The notes: generated by a model not told the origin, from the sequence alone. A stretch of DNA of 64,000 nucleotides from Daphnia pulex (GCF_021134715.1 NC_060027.1:1736001-1800000), one strand, 5' to 3'; counted from the first letter of the stretch, positions 24,701 to 38,549 are shown. Numbers and translations are program-made.

Positions 24701-25644
24701 TCACATGACCGCCCACTTGCATCTAAACCAGTCTTTGCTACCGAATTGAGACACCACGGCCATCTTATTGGAGGTTGAATTGTACACCGTGTTCACGACT
24801 GGGGTGTTGGAGTTAGCGACCTTTTCTCCCAAGTTACATTCACTTACATTTTCCATTTCAATGGCCTCGTAAAACTAAAAAGAAAGAAGTATTTCAAAGG
24901 ACTTCATAAAACATAAGATTTTGATTGCGGAGATACTATCATATTATGGAAATGGTCTTACATTCAACGACGAACCGCTAGTAATATTGAGCGATGAGCA
25001 AGAGATTTGAACACGCGTAGCAGTCGGCGAAAAGATAAAGAATAGGCAAGAACTCGTCCCACCGGTTGTTGCGTTGTAATACGGTTGAATGACGCCGTTG
25101 CTAGCCGTAGAATTCGTATCGACGCAAACTGAAAATTAAAAATTAACAAAGTCAAGTTATTATGAAGCGTATAGATGTGCTTAAACATTTTAAATAATGA
25201 CGTCTAGATGTAGATAATGGCGGGAATGGAGTTGTTGATCTAATAGTTGTTTTTGTGGTTAGTTTTGCTGTTGTTTTTAGAGTGGTTGTTGGTTTTGTAG
25301 TTGTTTTTAGTGTTGTTGGTTTTGTAGTTGTTTTTAGAGTTGTTGGTTTTGTGGTTTTCAAAGTTGTTGGATTTTTAGTTGTTTTTAGAATGGTTGTTGG
25401 CTTGGTAGTTGTCTTCAAAGTTGTCGTTGGTTTCACAGTTGTTGCCTTAAGGGTTGTTGATCGCAAAGTTGTCTTCTTAAGCGTTGTTTGTCCGTACTGT
25501 TTTATACAAATGCAAATTTCTTTCGTGATTCAGATTATATAGGCAGGTAGAATATCAATATCAAACTATACAGTGAACGGAACATACCCCACTTGGAGCA
25601 TTAGAGATGACGGCAAACAGGACAAATATCGCGATCACTTTCAT
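24701..25644 (-). CDS. Small secreted Thr-rich/CUB-like protein
   Basis: Four exons: 25644-25588, 25496-25202, 25128-24962, 24874-24701; in frame, 230 residues. Exon 1 is exactly a signal peptide (MKVIAIFVLFAVISNAPSG). Exon 2 is a low-complexity stretch of repeated TTLK/TTTKP units, probably O-glycosylated. Exons 3 and 4 form a compact Cys-containing module (CVDTN, SSCLFFIFSP, VQISCSSLN, ending FRCKWAVM) that looks like a CUB or CUB-like fold. The order of Cys and the FxIxxP turn support CUB, but the match is weak. It is likely an extracellular or cuticle/gut mucin-type protein; the function is unknown. Confidence 0.65.
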
Positions 25645-26505
25645 TCTATCCACGAAAAATATAGTGAGAACTGAGAAAGGAATTAGGCTAATTGGATTAA
25701 AAAGTAAAAAATATCAAAAACTGCAAACCTTTTTCGATTCAATCAAGGCTAGCGCAAATGACGTCAAATTATTTTTTCTCTCTAAAAGCGGATATAGGTT
25801 TTGGCTTGTAACTGGTCTAGCATCTAAACAGCAAAACGTCCTATGTCTTTCTAACTAATAAATAGAAAAAAGACGAAAACTTGCAGTCAACTTCAACCAG
25901 ATACAGATGCAACTTACATATGTCGCTCTCGAATATGGCAACCAAACCAACGAAGCGTAAACTATTCGTAACATATGGAGAAACACTATCTGTGGCCCAA
26001 CAAAGGCAATGAAACACTTTTTTCTCTGTTATGTAATGTTTAATTTTGTTACGAATTTTTTCGTAGTAGACGTTCAATATGAAAGATGAGAATAATCAAT
26101 TACTGCAACAAGCGGTCATATCTCATAAGACCTTCAGTTATTTTAAATACAAAGCCATTCGTAAACTTTCGAAAATTTCGTTGAAGTATTTATTCTTTAA
26201 AATTGTTAATATTAAAAAAAAAAAATTATGAAAATGTTCAAAAACCTTAGCAAACTCGCAACGCCACACATACCAAATTGCGGAATGTGGTATGCTGCAA
26301 GTCTCACCGTTTTTCCAGAATCGTCTGCTAAAAAAACATGTTCGGCTTCGGCATGCTGAGCAAAAACCACGTTTATGGAGTTAAAGAGTTCTGAATTTAC
26401 CCTATAAAAACCTAAGGTATATAAAGGCAAAAGATATCATTTTAGTTATTTACTATTCTCGGGTCATATTGTTTGATCAGCAGTGTATGTGAATTTGTCG
26501 AGAAA
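25645..26505. other. Intergenic region
   Basis: AT-rich, with only short open frames that lack domain or splice support. Upstream of the CUB-like gene on one strand and of the first DUF4470-MYND gene on the other, so both promoters should lie here. No clear TATA pair was identified. Confidence 0.3.
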
Positions 26506-29500
26506 ATGTTAACTACGGTTAGAAATGAGCTGATGAGCAGCGATTGTAATACGGAAACGGAATATTACCCTTTTGGGAACACGCGAGTTCGAAACGTGTT
26601 CAAGGATTTCTATTTAGGAGGGAAAATCTATAGTAACGTGAATCAAGTGACTAAGGTATTTACTTTGCGACCAACTATTATCAATTTCTTGTATATCTTT
26701 AGACTTTATTGTTGAGGCAGTCACCAATTTACGTTTGTTATTTAGGTTCTCTTATTGGGTTGTGGTGATCTAAGAAATACCTTTCAAGCAACAACTTCCA
26801 AGAATCCTAAAAATTTAGAAATTCATCTCAATGATATTCATCCTTCTGTCTTGGCTCGAAATATCATAATTTTGAAAATTGTGTCAGCACGTGATTTCAA
26901 TCCTGACAATGATGAAGATTTTTGTTTTCTGTGGGATGTGTGGTACAATATTGATTGGCCAGAAGAAACCAGGAAGAGGTTTCTTACTGTTGTAAAGGAA
27001 TTGATGAATGAGAAATTACCGGATAATGTCTCAATTCCCAACAATAGTCACTTTGAAAAGATTAAGAATTTGTGGAGCAACTGGCATTCCGTTTCCTCTA
27101 GGAACAAAACTGATGGTGAATCACTCATGAAAAAAATCTGGGGACAAAGGTAACTTTATTAAAAGTAACTAAATAAGTTTACGAGTGGCATGTTAGACTA
27201 ATACTTATATATTATTTATCAGGAATCAGTGCTTGTTGGACTTGTGGGAAGTCTTGTATCCAGGATATTTACAAGAAAAAGCAACATTAAAAAATGCTGA
27301 TCTCTACACTACCTCAGTAAATGAACTGGCTGAACAGTTTCATAATCGTGAAGGGTTTACAGGATTGGCTCCTTGTGTTAAAAAAAAAATTTACAATGAA
27401 GTGCTCAAATGCTACAGAAATGGCAGTAGCCGCCTTCAAAATGACGACAAATTGGTGTGCGTCAACCCAACTATGCTGAACCCCGAGACCCATGATTGGA
27501 AACTCTTCTGCTTATTAACTCCGTTTGAAGGTTATCTGCCGATGGAAAAAGGAGAGCTGATAACTTCAGTTGAAGAAATCATGAACCAATCCTGCTCCAA
27601 AATACTCAAGAGATTGGTGTCTTCCTATCTCAGACGAATTGAAACAATCGAAATCGTTTTTCATTTGGAAGAAGCCATAAAACATTGCTATTCAGACGCA
27701 AACAAGTTTGACGTCATCGACTGCTCTAATTTCGTGGATCATGTAGGGTTAGCCAATTTAGTTGTTGCATGCTGCCAAAAGTTGTCAGATAACCCGAATG
27801 CAGTTTTTTATACCGAAATAATGACTGACCGTCATCATTCGGCCAACACAATCGTCGAGACATCCCTTTGTGTTCCATTGAGTTTGATTCCCACCATTTA
27901 CGGGTTAAGATTGGCTGACCATGTTGAATTAAGGGATTCTGCCGTAGATTACTTACGTTGCATCACCCTTCAAAGAGGACGCCCAGTGAATCTCTGCTGG
28001 CAAAAAGTACCACACTTTCAGAACATCAAATTGATTCCTTCTCCTGATTTAAGTCGATGCCTAACAAAGCTGGCCAAATTCTGCCATCTAACAACATTTC
28101 CAAAACCTGCCTCTCTAACAAGCAGTGCTGGAAGTGAAATCTACTACACTCCCCTAACATTCAACTATATTTTGGATTCAATGATCAAGAGACTGGGACA
28201 TGATTTTTTGTTACCAGACATATGTCAGCTTGAAATCGCTCCCCAATTCAGACTGGCTCGAAGATTTCTGGAGGATTGGAAGAACGGGAAGAAAATGAAG
28301 AAATTTTCTGCTGGTTTTGTGTCCACAGTGAAGTCTGCAGTTAGCGAAAAATCTACCACTCTACTTCGGCTAGTTTTTGTCCGAAAAGCTTCTTATAAGC
28401 TTAATCCTGACTTATCCGGACCTGATGTTCATTTCATCGACAATTTTGAACTTGAATTGAAACATTCTTCAAAAGGAACAACAGTGGAGGCGGTGTCGTT
28501 TTTACTGGCTCATGATCATAGTTTCGATGATTCGTACGGTGCATTTATTTTCAATGCGTTGAATGGAACGCCACTCCTACTCTTAGAGTGTTTTGAATCG
28601 ATGCGGGTAGAGGAATATAGTGTACCGTACCCGATTGAACAAAACAAATCTCAAATTTCGCTGGATCCTAAAGAAAAAATGTACATGAAGGTTGAAAGTT
28701 GTATCGAGTCAGAAGAACTGTACACTCTTAGGATGACCATTGAATGTAATGGAAATGTTTCAGGTGAATAATTTTACATTTCAAATGGGTATTGATGTTG
28801 TAAGTACCCATTTTTAATCTTTCCATTTTTACAGGATTGAAGATATCCACCAACGAGCAGGCCCCCTGCGAATCCTCCCATGACGTCACAGTTTCATTGA
28901 CTCAACCCAACAAAATCAAACCGTTGTCCTTAACATTTCCATTTCCGATCCTTGCGAAAAATATTCAAGCGACGCTCCATCGAAAAAGTCAACATGTCGA
29001 TTTGTTGGTGAAGAAATCCCTGCTGGAACCTTGGCCATGCGAGTTTCACACTAAAAAGTCTAAATGGATAATTGACGATTTAGTTCCCTGGAAAAACGAG
29101 TCACTCAAGTCTGAAAATGTGTTCAACAGTGTGGAACACCATCTGAGCAGCCAGTTTTTATCTAAGGATTTCGATGTAGACCATTATCTTGATTCGAAGA
29201 GTTCTGCTTTGGAAAGCTTGCGCTTTAAGCTTGTAGCATTGATGTTCGATAATTCTGAGTTTGTCAGTTACGGTCGAAATGACGATTGGTACCTGTTGAA
29301 ACTCCATCGGCCCCTTCTTACTTCACCAATGGGAAGCCCCATATTGCTGATTACTGCTCTCGATGATAACTATACAAAAAATATTTCGAAGAAAATATCT
29401 CTAAACCCAACTGTGCTTAAAGAAGTTATGGATCACTTTAAGATTTACGAGAAAGTTTTTCCACTTGGCACACCCAAGGACAAGTTGGATTTGGATGCCG

Positions 29501-29890
29501 AGACCGAAGAAGAGTTTCAATTGTTTCGTTTTCTCCTGCGTTTGAACTCAACTAGGTAATCCACTTACTAGCTTGCTTAAAGTTCGTTCCTACATAACTG
29601 ATTTTCTGTTCACACAACTCAGAATCGAGCCCAGCAAATGGCAGAAGGAGAATATTCCTCTAGGAGGTAGCAGTCCTTGGCTTGCTACTTTCCTTTCGCC
29701 TCTCTACCAGGATTCCGTATCGACGGAAAGCATCAAGGATGAACCAGCTGACGAGAAGTGCTGTGCCGCTTGTAAGAAAATCCCTGAGAAGTTGAAGATT
29801 TGCAGTCGTTGCCGTTCCACTGTTTACTGCAGTGTCGAGTGTCAACATTCTCATTGGCCAATGCACAAACTCATTTGCAAGAAATTGTAA
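26506..29890 (+). CDS. DUF4470-MYND zinc finger protein, copy 1
   Basis: Five exons: 26506-26655, 26746-27149, 27223-28763, 28835-29555, 29623-29890; 1027 residues. Residues 50-180 match the DUF4470 pattern (VLLLGCGDLRNTF, IHLNDIHPSVLARNIIILKI, FLWDVWYN), a domain also found at the N terminus of the dynein assembly factor DNAAF3. The C terminus is a MYND zinc finger with the expected Cys/His order (CAAC, CSRC, YCSVEC, H...C). The middle, about 700 residues, is shared with the next gene and is not recognised. MYND fingers bind proline-rich partners; the role of this architecture is unknown to me. The start chosen is the first ATG of exon 1. An alternative start a few codons downstream is possible. 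Confidence 0.85.
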
Positions 29891-30986
29891 TTTTGCCAAA
29901 ACTTCATCCAGACTCTGATCAAGCAGCTTCATCCGTGAGTTTATTCTGAGTTATTGAATGGCCAGATAACTGATTGACCTGTTAAACTTAAAAATTCAGA
30001 TATTGCTGTAATCAAAAGCATCGCTGCATTATTGAAGAGCAAGTTTTTTTTTTTTTTTTTAATTTGTTTTTTTGGGTTGGATTAGTTCATGAACAACTCT
30101 TGATGCATCATTTAAACTTTTTTGTATTGAAAATCAAGATTACATTTAATATTGTAACAATTTTAATATTTAAAAAAAAAATTTTGATTTTTAAAAGTGC
30201 AGTAAATGCAAAATTTCTTCGAAATTTGCGTTCCGAACGTATCGAGCTTCCGTCAACGCCCTTTGGTATAATCTATTGGATTCCGAATAATACGGAATAT
30301 ATGTATTGTAACTTTATTTTTAGACGCGGAGCGCTATATGCTGCTGTAATGATCGGGAGAAGATAAAGTTTTATTAACGCGTCTTATTGACGGAGAAATC
30401 CAATTCTCTTCTTCTTCTTCCCGTCCTTAAAACATTTGTTTTGATTCGATTGGTTCAGCAGCTAATAGTACCGCCGTTTTATCTGCTTTTTAATAGCGTA
30501 AGCGCATTTACGCATTTCATAATGATTTATTTAAAAATAATCCGGTTGACATTTCTTTATTTTACTTACACAATTCAAACAATGGTAAAGAAACCCGAAT
30601 ACGTATAATGCAACAGCTATGACCGGCCGTGTCTAGGTGGGGGGTTTATTAACTAGTGTAGTGTCTAGGTTTACGGACTCCAATAGCACTTTTTGCCGTT
30701 ATTAGAGTGGTTCTGATTACGGGCTCCAATATTTGACATTGGAGAAGTTTCGCTGACGTTGACGCTATCTTCATCCTTTGCCGTCTGGAGCGCTGTTACA
30801 TCAAACGATAGGGTGGCGTTTTCCTTGCTCCGCCTTCGTTAACAATAGAAAAACGTTAGGTGTGAAATCATTTTCGTAGTCAAAACGCAGTAGGCGCCTA
30901 ATGTAGAAGCCATTTTCCTTGGTCGTGTTTGATTGTTATTCCAATCCAAGTTTTCTTAATTTACTTAACCTTAGACAAAAACAAAA
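29891..30986. other. Intergenic region between the two DUF4470-MYND genes
   Basis: AT-rich with a long T run near 30044-30060 and no supported gene. Short open frames here have no domain. The promoter of the second gene should lie in the last 150 bases; no TATA was recognised. Confidence 0.35.
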
Positions 30987-33900
30987 ATGATTAGTCCTAC
31001 ACGATGCCAACCCCTGGAAGATTTCCCTCTTTATTACCCATTTGGAAGCACTCGAGTTCGAAACGTTCTGAAATATTTCAAAGATCAAAGCTCTGGTGAG
31101 AAGACTAATAGTAAAACTACTCAGGTATTTTGTTTGACATGCTTTCAGTGTGGTCTTAGTCTTACCATGTTGACCGTAATTAATTTATCTAGGTTCTCTT
31201 TCTTGGATCTGGGGACATGAGGGAAACTCTTCAGGCAACAACAGCTGAGCATGTCCACAATTTTCACTTCCATCTTAATGATAATTGTCCATCAATTGTG
31301 GCTCGCAACATCATGATCTTGAAAATTCTGTCAGCTCAAGGTTTTGATCCCAATAAGGAAGAAGATTTCAGCTTTCTGTGGGATGTTTGGTATAATACCG
31401 AGTGGTCAGAGATCACTAGAAAACGATTTCTCATTGTTTTAAATGATCTGTTGGATGAGAAGTTACCAGAAAATGTTATTGTTCCTGATCCAAACCATTA
31501 CAAAAGTCTGAAGAAAATATGGAAAGTTTGGCACACTATTTCTTCAAGAAGCCAATCAGATTCTGAAACGCTGTTGTGTGAAGCCAAGAAAAAGAGGTAA
31601 CTCAATTTCAATTACATTCTTTAACTTATATCTAAATTGAAAACATTCACACTCTAGATCTGAACTTCTTGTGACATCACACGAATTTACCGTTAACCCC
31701 CCTCGCAATTCAGATGAAAAAATAACCCATGCCAAAGCTTATTCAAGAGCAGTAAACGAGATCACCCAGTATTTAATGAAGAGAAATGCGATTGGAGACC
31801 TGGAAGACTCTGTGGGGCGGATAATTGAGCAGGAATTTCAAGCGTTTTACAAAAGAGGCAACTGCCGATTCAAAAATGAATTGAAAACGGTGTGTATTAA
31901 TCCGACGTTTCTAAATCCTGACACCGAGCAATGGCAAGTCCACTACTCATCGTGCCCTTTCCTTGGCTATCTTCCATTATCGCAAGAAGAACTAATAACG
32001 TCAGTCAAAGACAAAATTCTTCTACCCACCTGCCAGAAAATTCTGAAAAACACACTGGCTTCCTACCGAAGTCGTATTGCAGACATCCAAGTATTTTTCC
32101 ACTTAGAAGATGCCCTGGAATTTTGTTTCACGGACGCAAACAAGTTTGACGTCATCGACTGTTCTAACCTCGTGGATCGTGTCGGACTTGCTAATCTCCT
32201 CAACGCTGCAAGTGGAAAATTGTCGAATAATCCGGGAGCCATTTTGTTTACTGTAAGTAGGGGTTGGACCGAATTCGCTCCTACTGTAGAGATGTACGTC
32301 GAGCATGTTCTTTGCTGCCCTTTGAGGATGATCCCCACAATTTATGGATTCAAACTGAATGAGCACGTGGAACTTGGATCTCGGTGTCCCCCCAGTTTGC
32401 ATTTTGCCATCCCGGCTAACCTTTCCTGGCAGAAAGCAATTCCTTTTCAGAACATTGTTATGTCTCCTTCCTCCTCTTTAACGGATTTTTTGAACAAGCT
32501 GGCCCAGAAATGTTTTGTTGGTGAGCGCTTTCCAAACCCCAGTCAGGTTTTAAGTTACCAATTGGCAGTGTCAGAGAGGCATCATTTCTCTCCGCTAACA
32601 TTTCACTACATCGTCAGCTCCATGAGGCAGCGCCTTGGAGGAGATCACTGGATTAAATATGCTCTCCTATCGGAAATTTCTCCCCTTTTCAACATGACAA
32701 GACGTACATCGGAGGCCTGGGAAAAGGGCCTGGGAATTTTGAAGATGACAGCAGAAATACCCATCAACTCTATTAATAGAGATGCATTAAAGGTTTTAAT
32801 TCCGCAATTGGGTTTAGCCACTTTTCGCTTGGCTCTTATGCCATGTAGTCCTTCTACAAGCCATTTTATTCACGGAATCACTCGCAAGTATACAAACATC
32901 ACTTTTTCCGGTACTATTGGATCTTACATCATCGACAATTTCTCACTAGAAATTAACGAAAAAAGCGAGAAAATTGTCGCTACCTTTTTAATTGCGTCTG
33001 ATCACAACCTTCCTGAAGTGTACAGTGGATACGTGATTGAAAGTGTGAATCATTGTCCTGTGCTCAGTTTCGGTTCTCTGAAATCCATGCTCACTGAAAC
33101 GTTTCATCTTCCTTACCCGTTTTCTCGTCCAGTACCTTCCCCTGTGTTTGTTCCCAGTCCTGGTGTATCGTTCATGAAAGTCGCCAGCTGTACCGAGTGC
33201 GAGCATCAATTTAAACTGAAGATAATCTTCAATTGCAACGAAACTGTTACAGGTAAACTTTTGTTGCGTTTATCGCTAAGCTAATAATTTAAATTCTTTT
33301 TCGTTCGATTTCAGGACTAACGCTTTCCACCGATCAATTACTACCGTGCAAGTCTGCACATCAAGTTACTCTATCTCTAAACCAGCCTTCCAAATCGAAT
33401 TCTTTGACTTTGTCATTTCCTTATCCTATTCTTGTCCCTGGACTCAGCGTTACTCTTCATCTTAAAGACCGTTTTATTGACCTTATATTGAAGAAAGGAT
33501 GGTGGGAGCCGTGGCCGGTTGAGTTCCAATCGAACGAAGAATGGAAATGGAATGTTGATTCTTTGAAACCTTGGAAAAATTATGTGAGCCGTTCCATTCC
33601 GGGAGTTGACTGCACCACGTTGAATTTCCATCTCCAATCGCAATTTATCTTGGATTTTAAATTGAATGATCCAAGACCAAGAGATGTATCTCCAGTCATA
33701 GAACCTTCCCACTGGAATTTAAGGGCTGAGCAATTGAACGAGAGAGAAGCTTTGCAATCTCTCCGGCAAAGGTTGAAATCGCTACTTTTTGACCCAGCTA
33801 CAGAGGATCGCGAATGTTTTGGCATTCAAACAATTGATGAATCGTCAACTACGGATTGGCGCATCTTGGTTTTAATCCACAAGCCCCTTCTCATATCTCC

Positions 33901-34390
33901 TCTGGGCAGTCCGATTCGATTGTTGACTGTGATTGACAAACAGATGGCTAATGTCCTTATGGAACAGAAAATGTTAAATGAGGAGACATACGCGAAGGGA
34001 TACAATGGAATTATCGGCTGTATTACAGGAAAAACGGTCGAAATGATCTCTGTTGAACCCTACGAATTGCTGCTATGGAACTTGATTTTGAGACTCAACT
34101 CGACTAAAATCGTGCCCGGTTCAGAGCAAACAAGACTCCTTCCTTCGGGAATGAACAGCTTTTGGTTGTTTGCTACCTTCATGTCTCCGCTTTACGCCTA
34201 TGCTCCTGCTCATCCAAATAGTATCCGCGCGGTGTTGTCTACACTTGCCGACGAAAATCGCTGTGGAGCTTGCAAGAAAGACCCCCAAATTCCGAAGCGT
34301 TGCAGTCGCTGCCGTTCCATCGTTTATTGCAGTGTCGAGTGTCAGCGCAGTAATTGGCCGCAACACAAACTGCTGTGTAAGCGCAAGTAG
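30987..34390 (+). CDS. DUF4470-MYND zinc finger protein, copy 2
   Basis: Four exons: 30987-31124, 31193-31596, 31658-33252, 33315-34390; 1070 residues. It begins like copy 1 (YYPFGSTRVRNV), has the DUF4470 block (VLFLGSGDMRETL, HLNDNCPSIVARNIMILKI, FLWDVWYN), and ends with a MYND finger (CGACKK, CSRCRSIVYCSVEC, H...C). The first three introns sit at the same places as in copy 1. The fourth intron of copy 1, just before the IEPSKW segment, is absent here and the last exon reads straight through. Tandem duplicate, same strand, about 1.1 kb apart. Function unknown; see copy 1 for the domain family. Confidence 0.86.
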
Positions 34391-37143
34391 TAAAAACAAA
34401 CCAGCACATCCCAAGTCCGTTCTTGTTCAATTTTTCATTGTTAATTTTGCGGTAAATTTAATTTTTCGTACCGCAATCTTATTGGAACGTTGATAAGCAA
34501 GTGTTTGATTGTCGCTGACTGTTTTTTCATGGAAATTGGTATAACTTGTTGAATTCAGAATAAAATCTTCATTCAGAAAAAGAATCTCGTGGTTACAGTA
34601 CTGAAGTTCGATATTTATCCGAACTCGCGTTGCAACAGCAACAGAGTGACCCTACTTTTTCAATGAGTAAACAGAGTCTGGAGTTTAAAACGTTGTACAA
34701 GTTAGTGAACTATAATAATCTATTAGCTTTAAACCTTGTGTCTGTGTAATACTTTCTAAATCAGGCCCTTTTTGCGAGTTGCAAACGAATTGTTACTTGC
34801 ACGTTTATTTTAGCTAACGATGGCTTTATCATAGCCTTGTATCATTTTGAGCTGTCAAATTAGTCAGTTTCAGCTACTTTGTCCTTCCCTGTAAAAATGT
34901 ATCGGCAGTTATTGTGTGTTAACTTTTTGGTGATGACTGACGATAGCTATTCCACCAACAAAGCTCACTTGTTAATTGTTCGATGATGGTTTTTTTTTCC
35001 TACTAAATCTATTTCACGGAGATGACGAATATTTTGGTTTATTTTTTTTCCGTCCCACTCTTATGTCCGTGGATGCTAAGGGCTGTCACTAGGTGGCTAA
35101 ATATTTCAGTGTGTTTAGGGATTCAGCCCTTCTATTTTGTGTTGGTATTGGGGGAGGGGATCAAAGTTTTGAGACGACTGACTTTCAACTAGTTCTTTAC
35201 CATCGAGACGCTGGCCGAGAAGGTTACTTTAGTTATTTCTGGGTACTGTCTTTCCCGACATTGTTCTTCATAAAAAAGGTAATTACTGCTTTAATTCTAA
35301 ATGTATGTTTTTTATAGTTAATTTACGATCTTAAATTCATACTAGCCAATTCAAAGTGGCCATGCCTGTTGTACACTTGTTCAAAATGTCGTCTCTTGCT
35401 CCATGTTGCACGTTTCGTCACACGTCAAAGTACTTCAGAACAGTGCAAATAATAATGTTGAATAACTTAATAATCCTAAGACTTTGTTTCCATATTAAAA
35501 TTCTGTAATTGAGTTTGAGATTGAGTTTTTTAGATAACTAATTATTAAACATTTGTTATCTAAAGTTACACATCATTTGGAAATAGTTTCTGTGATTTGT
35601 TTTGTGAATTTTTGCAGTTGAGAGATGCACTTGGATAAAGCTTGCGAAAGCATGCACAGTTAAGAATAATTAGAGAAGTTTCTTTTACTAATCTAATTTA
35701 TTTTTTGACAGGTTGGTGGAGATGTTTCTCAATGTGCAGTGCAGATGAGTGCCCCAAGTCAGCAAGATGCCTGTTGCCCCCAAGTGTTGCGAGATGAAAA
35801 TGGGAAGAAAATGGAAATCTGAAATGGTAACCATTTATGTGAAAAACACCTTCAGTGGGTTTGCATTTTGCTTAACTTGTTGTCTCTGTTCTGTGCTTAG
35901 AAATAAGTAGGGCATAATACTTTGATTTAGATGACATTTGACAGTTACTAATTGTGTCTAATTAGAGCCTTTGTGAAAAGTTGTAATTTTCTTTAAACAA
36001 TAACTTTCTTAGACAGAATTGAATTTTCATTTTTTTATTTGTTTGAAAATGTTTTGGGTTAACTCGTGTTCTTTTGCTTTATTAGATTCCTTGGTAGATT
36101 TGGTGTTGAAGCTGTTAATGGTGGTGATTTCTGGTGTGCAGTGGTGTGGAAGTCATTTTCGAGAAATGCACTGATATGAAGTTTCTGCAGACTTGCTGTT
36201 CAACATCAGACTTCGTAAAACAATGTTGGTGTTGATGCAGTGTTGAGCTGTCGTGAAAAATAGTTCGTGTTGCCAGATGACTTTCTGGCATTTTGTTGGT
36301 GTGTTCTTCTGCTTCCTGTACACATGTTGAGGTAATGCTGGATGAAAAGTTTATTCAATTATCGACTTTAACTAAATCTCTGTTCTTGATTCAGTTCAAT
36401 CGGACGCCGCCGTTTCAAACTTGATCCACTGGTGAAGCTAAGGAGAAGTTGCTGTTATTCAAGACTGAGATTATTCAGATTTATTGACAAATTAAAAATG
36501 CAAATCTATTGTCCCTTTTCCCTAAGTAAACAAAATGACCTTACTTGTGTGAAAACAAGGAATGTTGTCATGGAATGGGGAATTGTAAAGAGATTATATA
36601 TTATCTATGAAATAAGTTAAACCACAAACTGAAATGTTCCTCTGCTTTTAATCAATAACATGAACTCATTAAAAAAATAAACCATTGTAATCAAAAATGT
36701 TTTCTCCTGCAAATTAATCACTACACATACTCTTAAATCACAACATTCAATAATTTTTTTTGTAAATAACTACCAGCCCAAATTTTTATTAAATTTTAAA
36801 ATTTGCTAAAAACAACCACCATTTATTATTTTACTAAGTCTTTTTCGCAAAAAATTGTCCCATGTTTTTTTTTTGTTTATAAAATTAAAACAATTTTTAT
36901 ATTTATTATTCTTTTATTTATTTTAACACAACCACATATATATTTTTTGGCCCCCAGGGAGGGGGGGGCCTGTGACTTTCCCAACCGCGATAATAACATG
37001 TGCCGTTATTATTTTGTTGGTGCGGAAAGCCGGAATTTAATCTAGCAGTTGTCGAGTGTATCAAAACTGACATAGAATCAGTTTGCCACAGTCGTATACT
37101 GCCCAAGTAAAAAGACAAAAGACAACAGATGAAACCAATTCAA
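34391..37143. other. Gene-poor region, possible non-coding transcript
   Basis: No protein gene is supported. Some intron-like boundaries occur, for example a pyrimidine tract plus CAG at about 35711 followed by an open run to 35821, and AAAAAG/GTAAT at about 35278. These could belong to a spliced non-coding RNA on the + strand. That is a guess. A G-rich stretch lies at 36957-36969. Confidence 0.25.
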
Positions 37144-37295
37144 GTCAGCAACTCACTGGCAGAGCAAAACCACAAATAAAAACGGATAAAAATATTTAAA
37201 GTCAGCAACATGAGATACCACTTGCAAAGCAAATAACACAAATGAGAACAGAGAAAAATATTTAAAGTCAGCAACCGGGATATCACTGGCAACTT
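37144..37295. repeat. Imperfect tandem repeat, about 60-base unit
   Basis: Units begin with GTCAGCAAC at 37144, 37201 and 37267, and the first two end in AAAAATATTTAAA. The first two units are about 57 and 66 bases; the third is partial (CACTGGCAA shared). No coding potential. Probably a small minisatellite. Confidence 0.6.
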
Positions 37296-38549
37296 CAGGC
37301 TTCAGGCTACTTTAGGAAACTGCCAGCACAGCTACTTCTGGATAACACAGGAACCAACGCTGCATACAACAGTTCAATTAGTCTTCATCACATCTTACAC
37401 CATCAGGCTGCAACAAGGTAACCAACAGCAGACCTATTAAAGAAAATAAAAAAATTACCATTGGGGAAACACAGTGTGTACAAACAGGACTCATTATGAC
37501 AAAAGAATACAAGGAGTAAGACAAACTACGCAGTCCAACAGATCTCTCCGATATCTCAAATTTTACAAAGGAAGTTAGAATTGGCAAAGTATTCAAATTG
37601 CAAATTGATCTCTAGTCATATTAACAAAGTACTTTAGTAGGAATTCTAGGAAATTGGATAAAAATAATTACGTTTGCTTTTGCATGGGACGAGACGTACG
37701 GGTACAGGCAGCAAGACACACGAGGTACGACATTTCGGCAAAATGAACAGGCACTCAAGTCCGAGTTAGATGATTTGAAAAATTGGTATTGAACCTGTAA
37801 ATTTACACATCGAAATTTAACATTAAATATTTATAACCCTAAGAAATTAACAAAGAATACCTTTACATTTTCATCATGCGAAACGTCACGACCGACTTCT
37901 GCTGCTTTAGAAATCAAAATGGCCGAATTTGGGCCTTGAAGACACTTGCGCCACCTGGTGGACATCAATTGGATTGCTTGCTTGCTGACAGCACGCAGCA
38001 GCTAAATGCTAAACTTTTCATTCGAATTCTTCACGCCATTCACTAGCTGGCACGAAATGAATCAAGTGGGGATGGACACTAGATTACTCCAGCAGCTTTC
38101 CCAACACACAAATTCTTTAGTTAGCAATTTCAGATCATTCTCCTAACTACCAACATCAATAGATACTCCAAATAATTACGATGAATATTAACTATAAATG
38201 TAAATCTAGGTATTCACACAATTGTGACTAAGCTGTTATGGGTTTTTACCTGTATTAATAGAAGCATTCAGCAGAACGACGATTTATAATGAAAGAATTG
38301 ATTGTAGGCTACTTCGCCTACTTGTAGTTTCAGTTGCCTTTCGCGTTCCTTCCTACACATTGAAATAATAAATATGTAAGCTGATCAAACACACATAGGC
38401 CTAAATCACATTACAAACAAGTTGCACAGAAATAAACTTGAAGTGATGAATTCATCGGTAACTTTCATGGAAAAAATAAGGAAAACTTTTGACAACCCCT
38501 GACTCAACAATCGGCCATCACATGACAAACAAGAACACCTATGTCATCT

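Noticed and set aside
25255-25542. Val/Phe-rich + strand open frame
   Set aside because: Antisense of the Thr-Lys repeat of the CUB-like gene.
26212-26430. 72-codon - strand open frame
   Set aside because: Hydrophobic tail from an A-run, no splice context, no domain; probably chance.
30606-30625. AACAGCTATGAC resembles a cloning-vector primer site
   Set aside because: Only 12 bases match and the flanks show no vector sequence; most likely chance.
35093-35317. 74-codon + strand open frame
   Set aside because: No domain and poor start context; kept only as part of a possible non-coding transcript.
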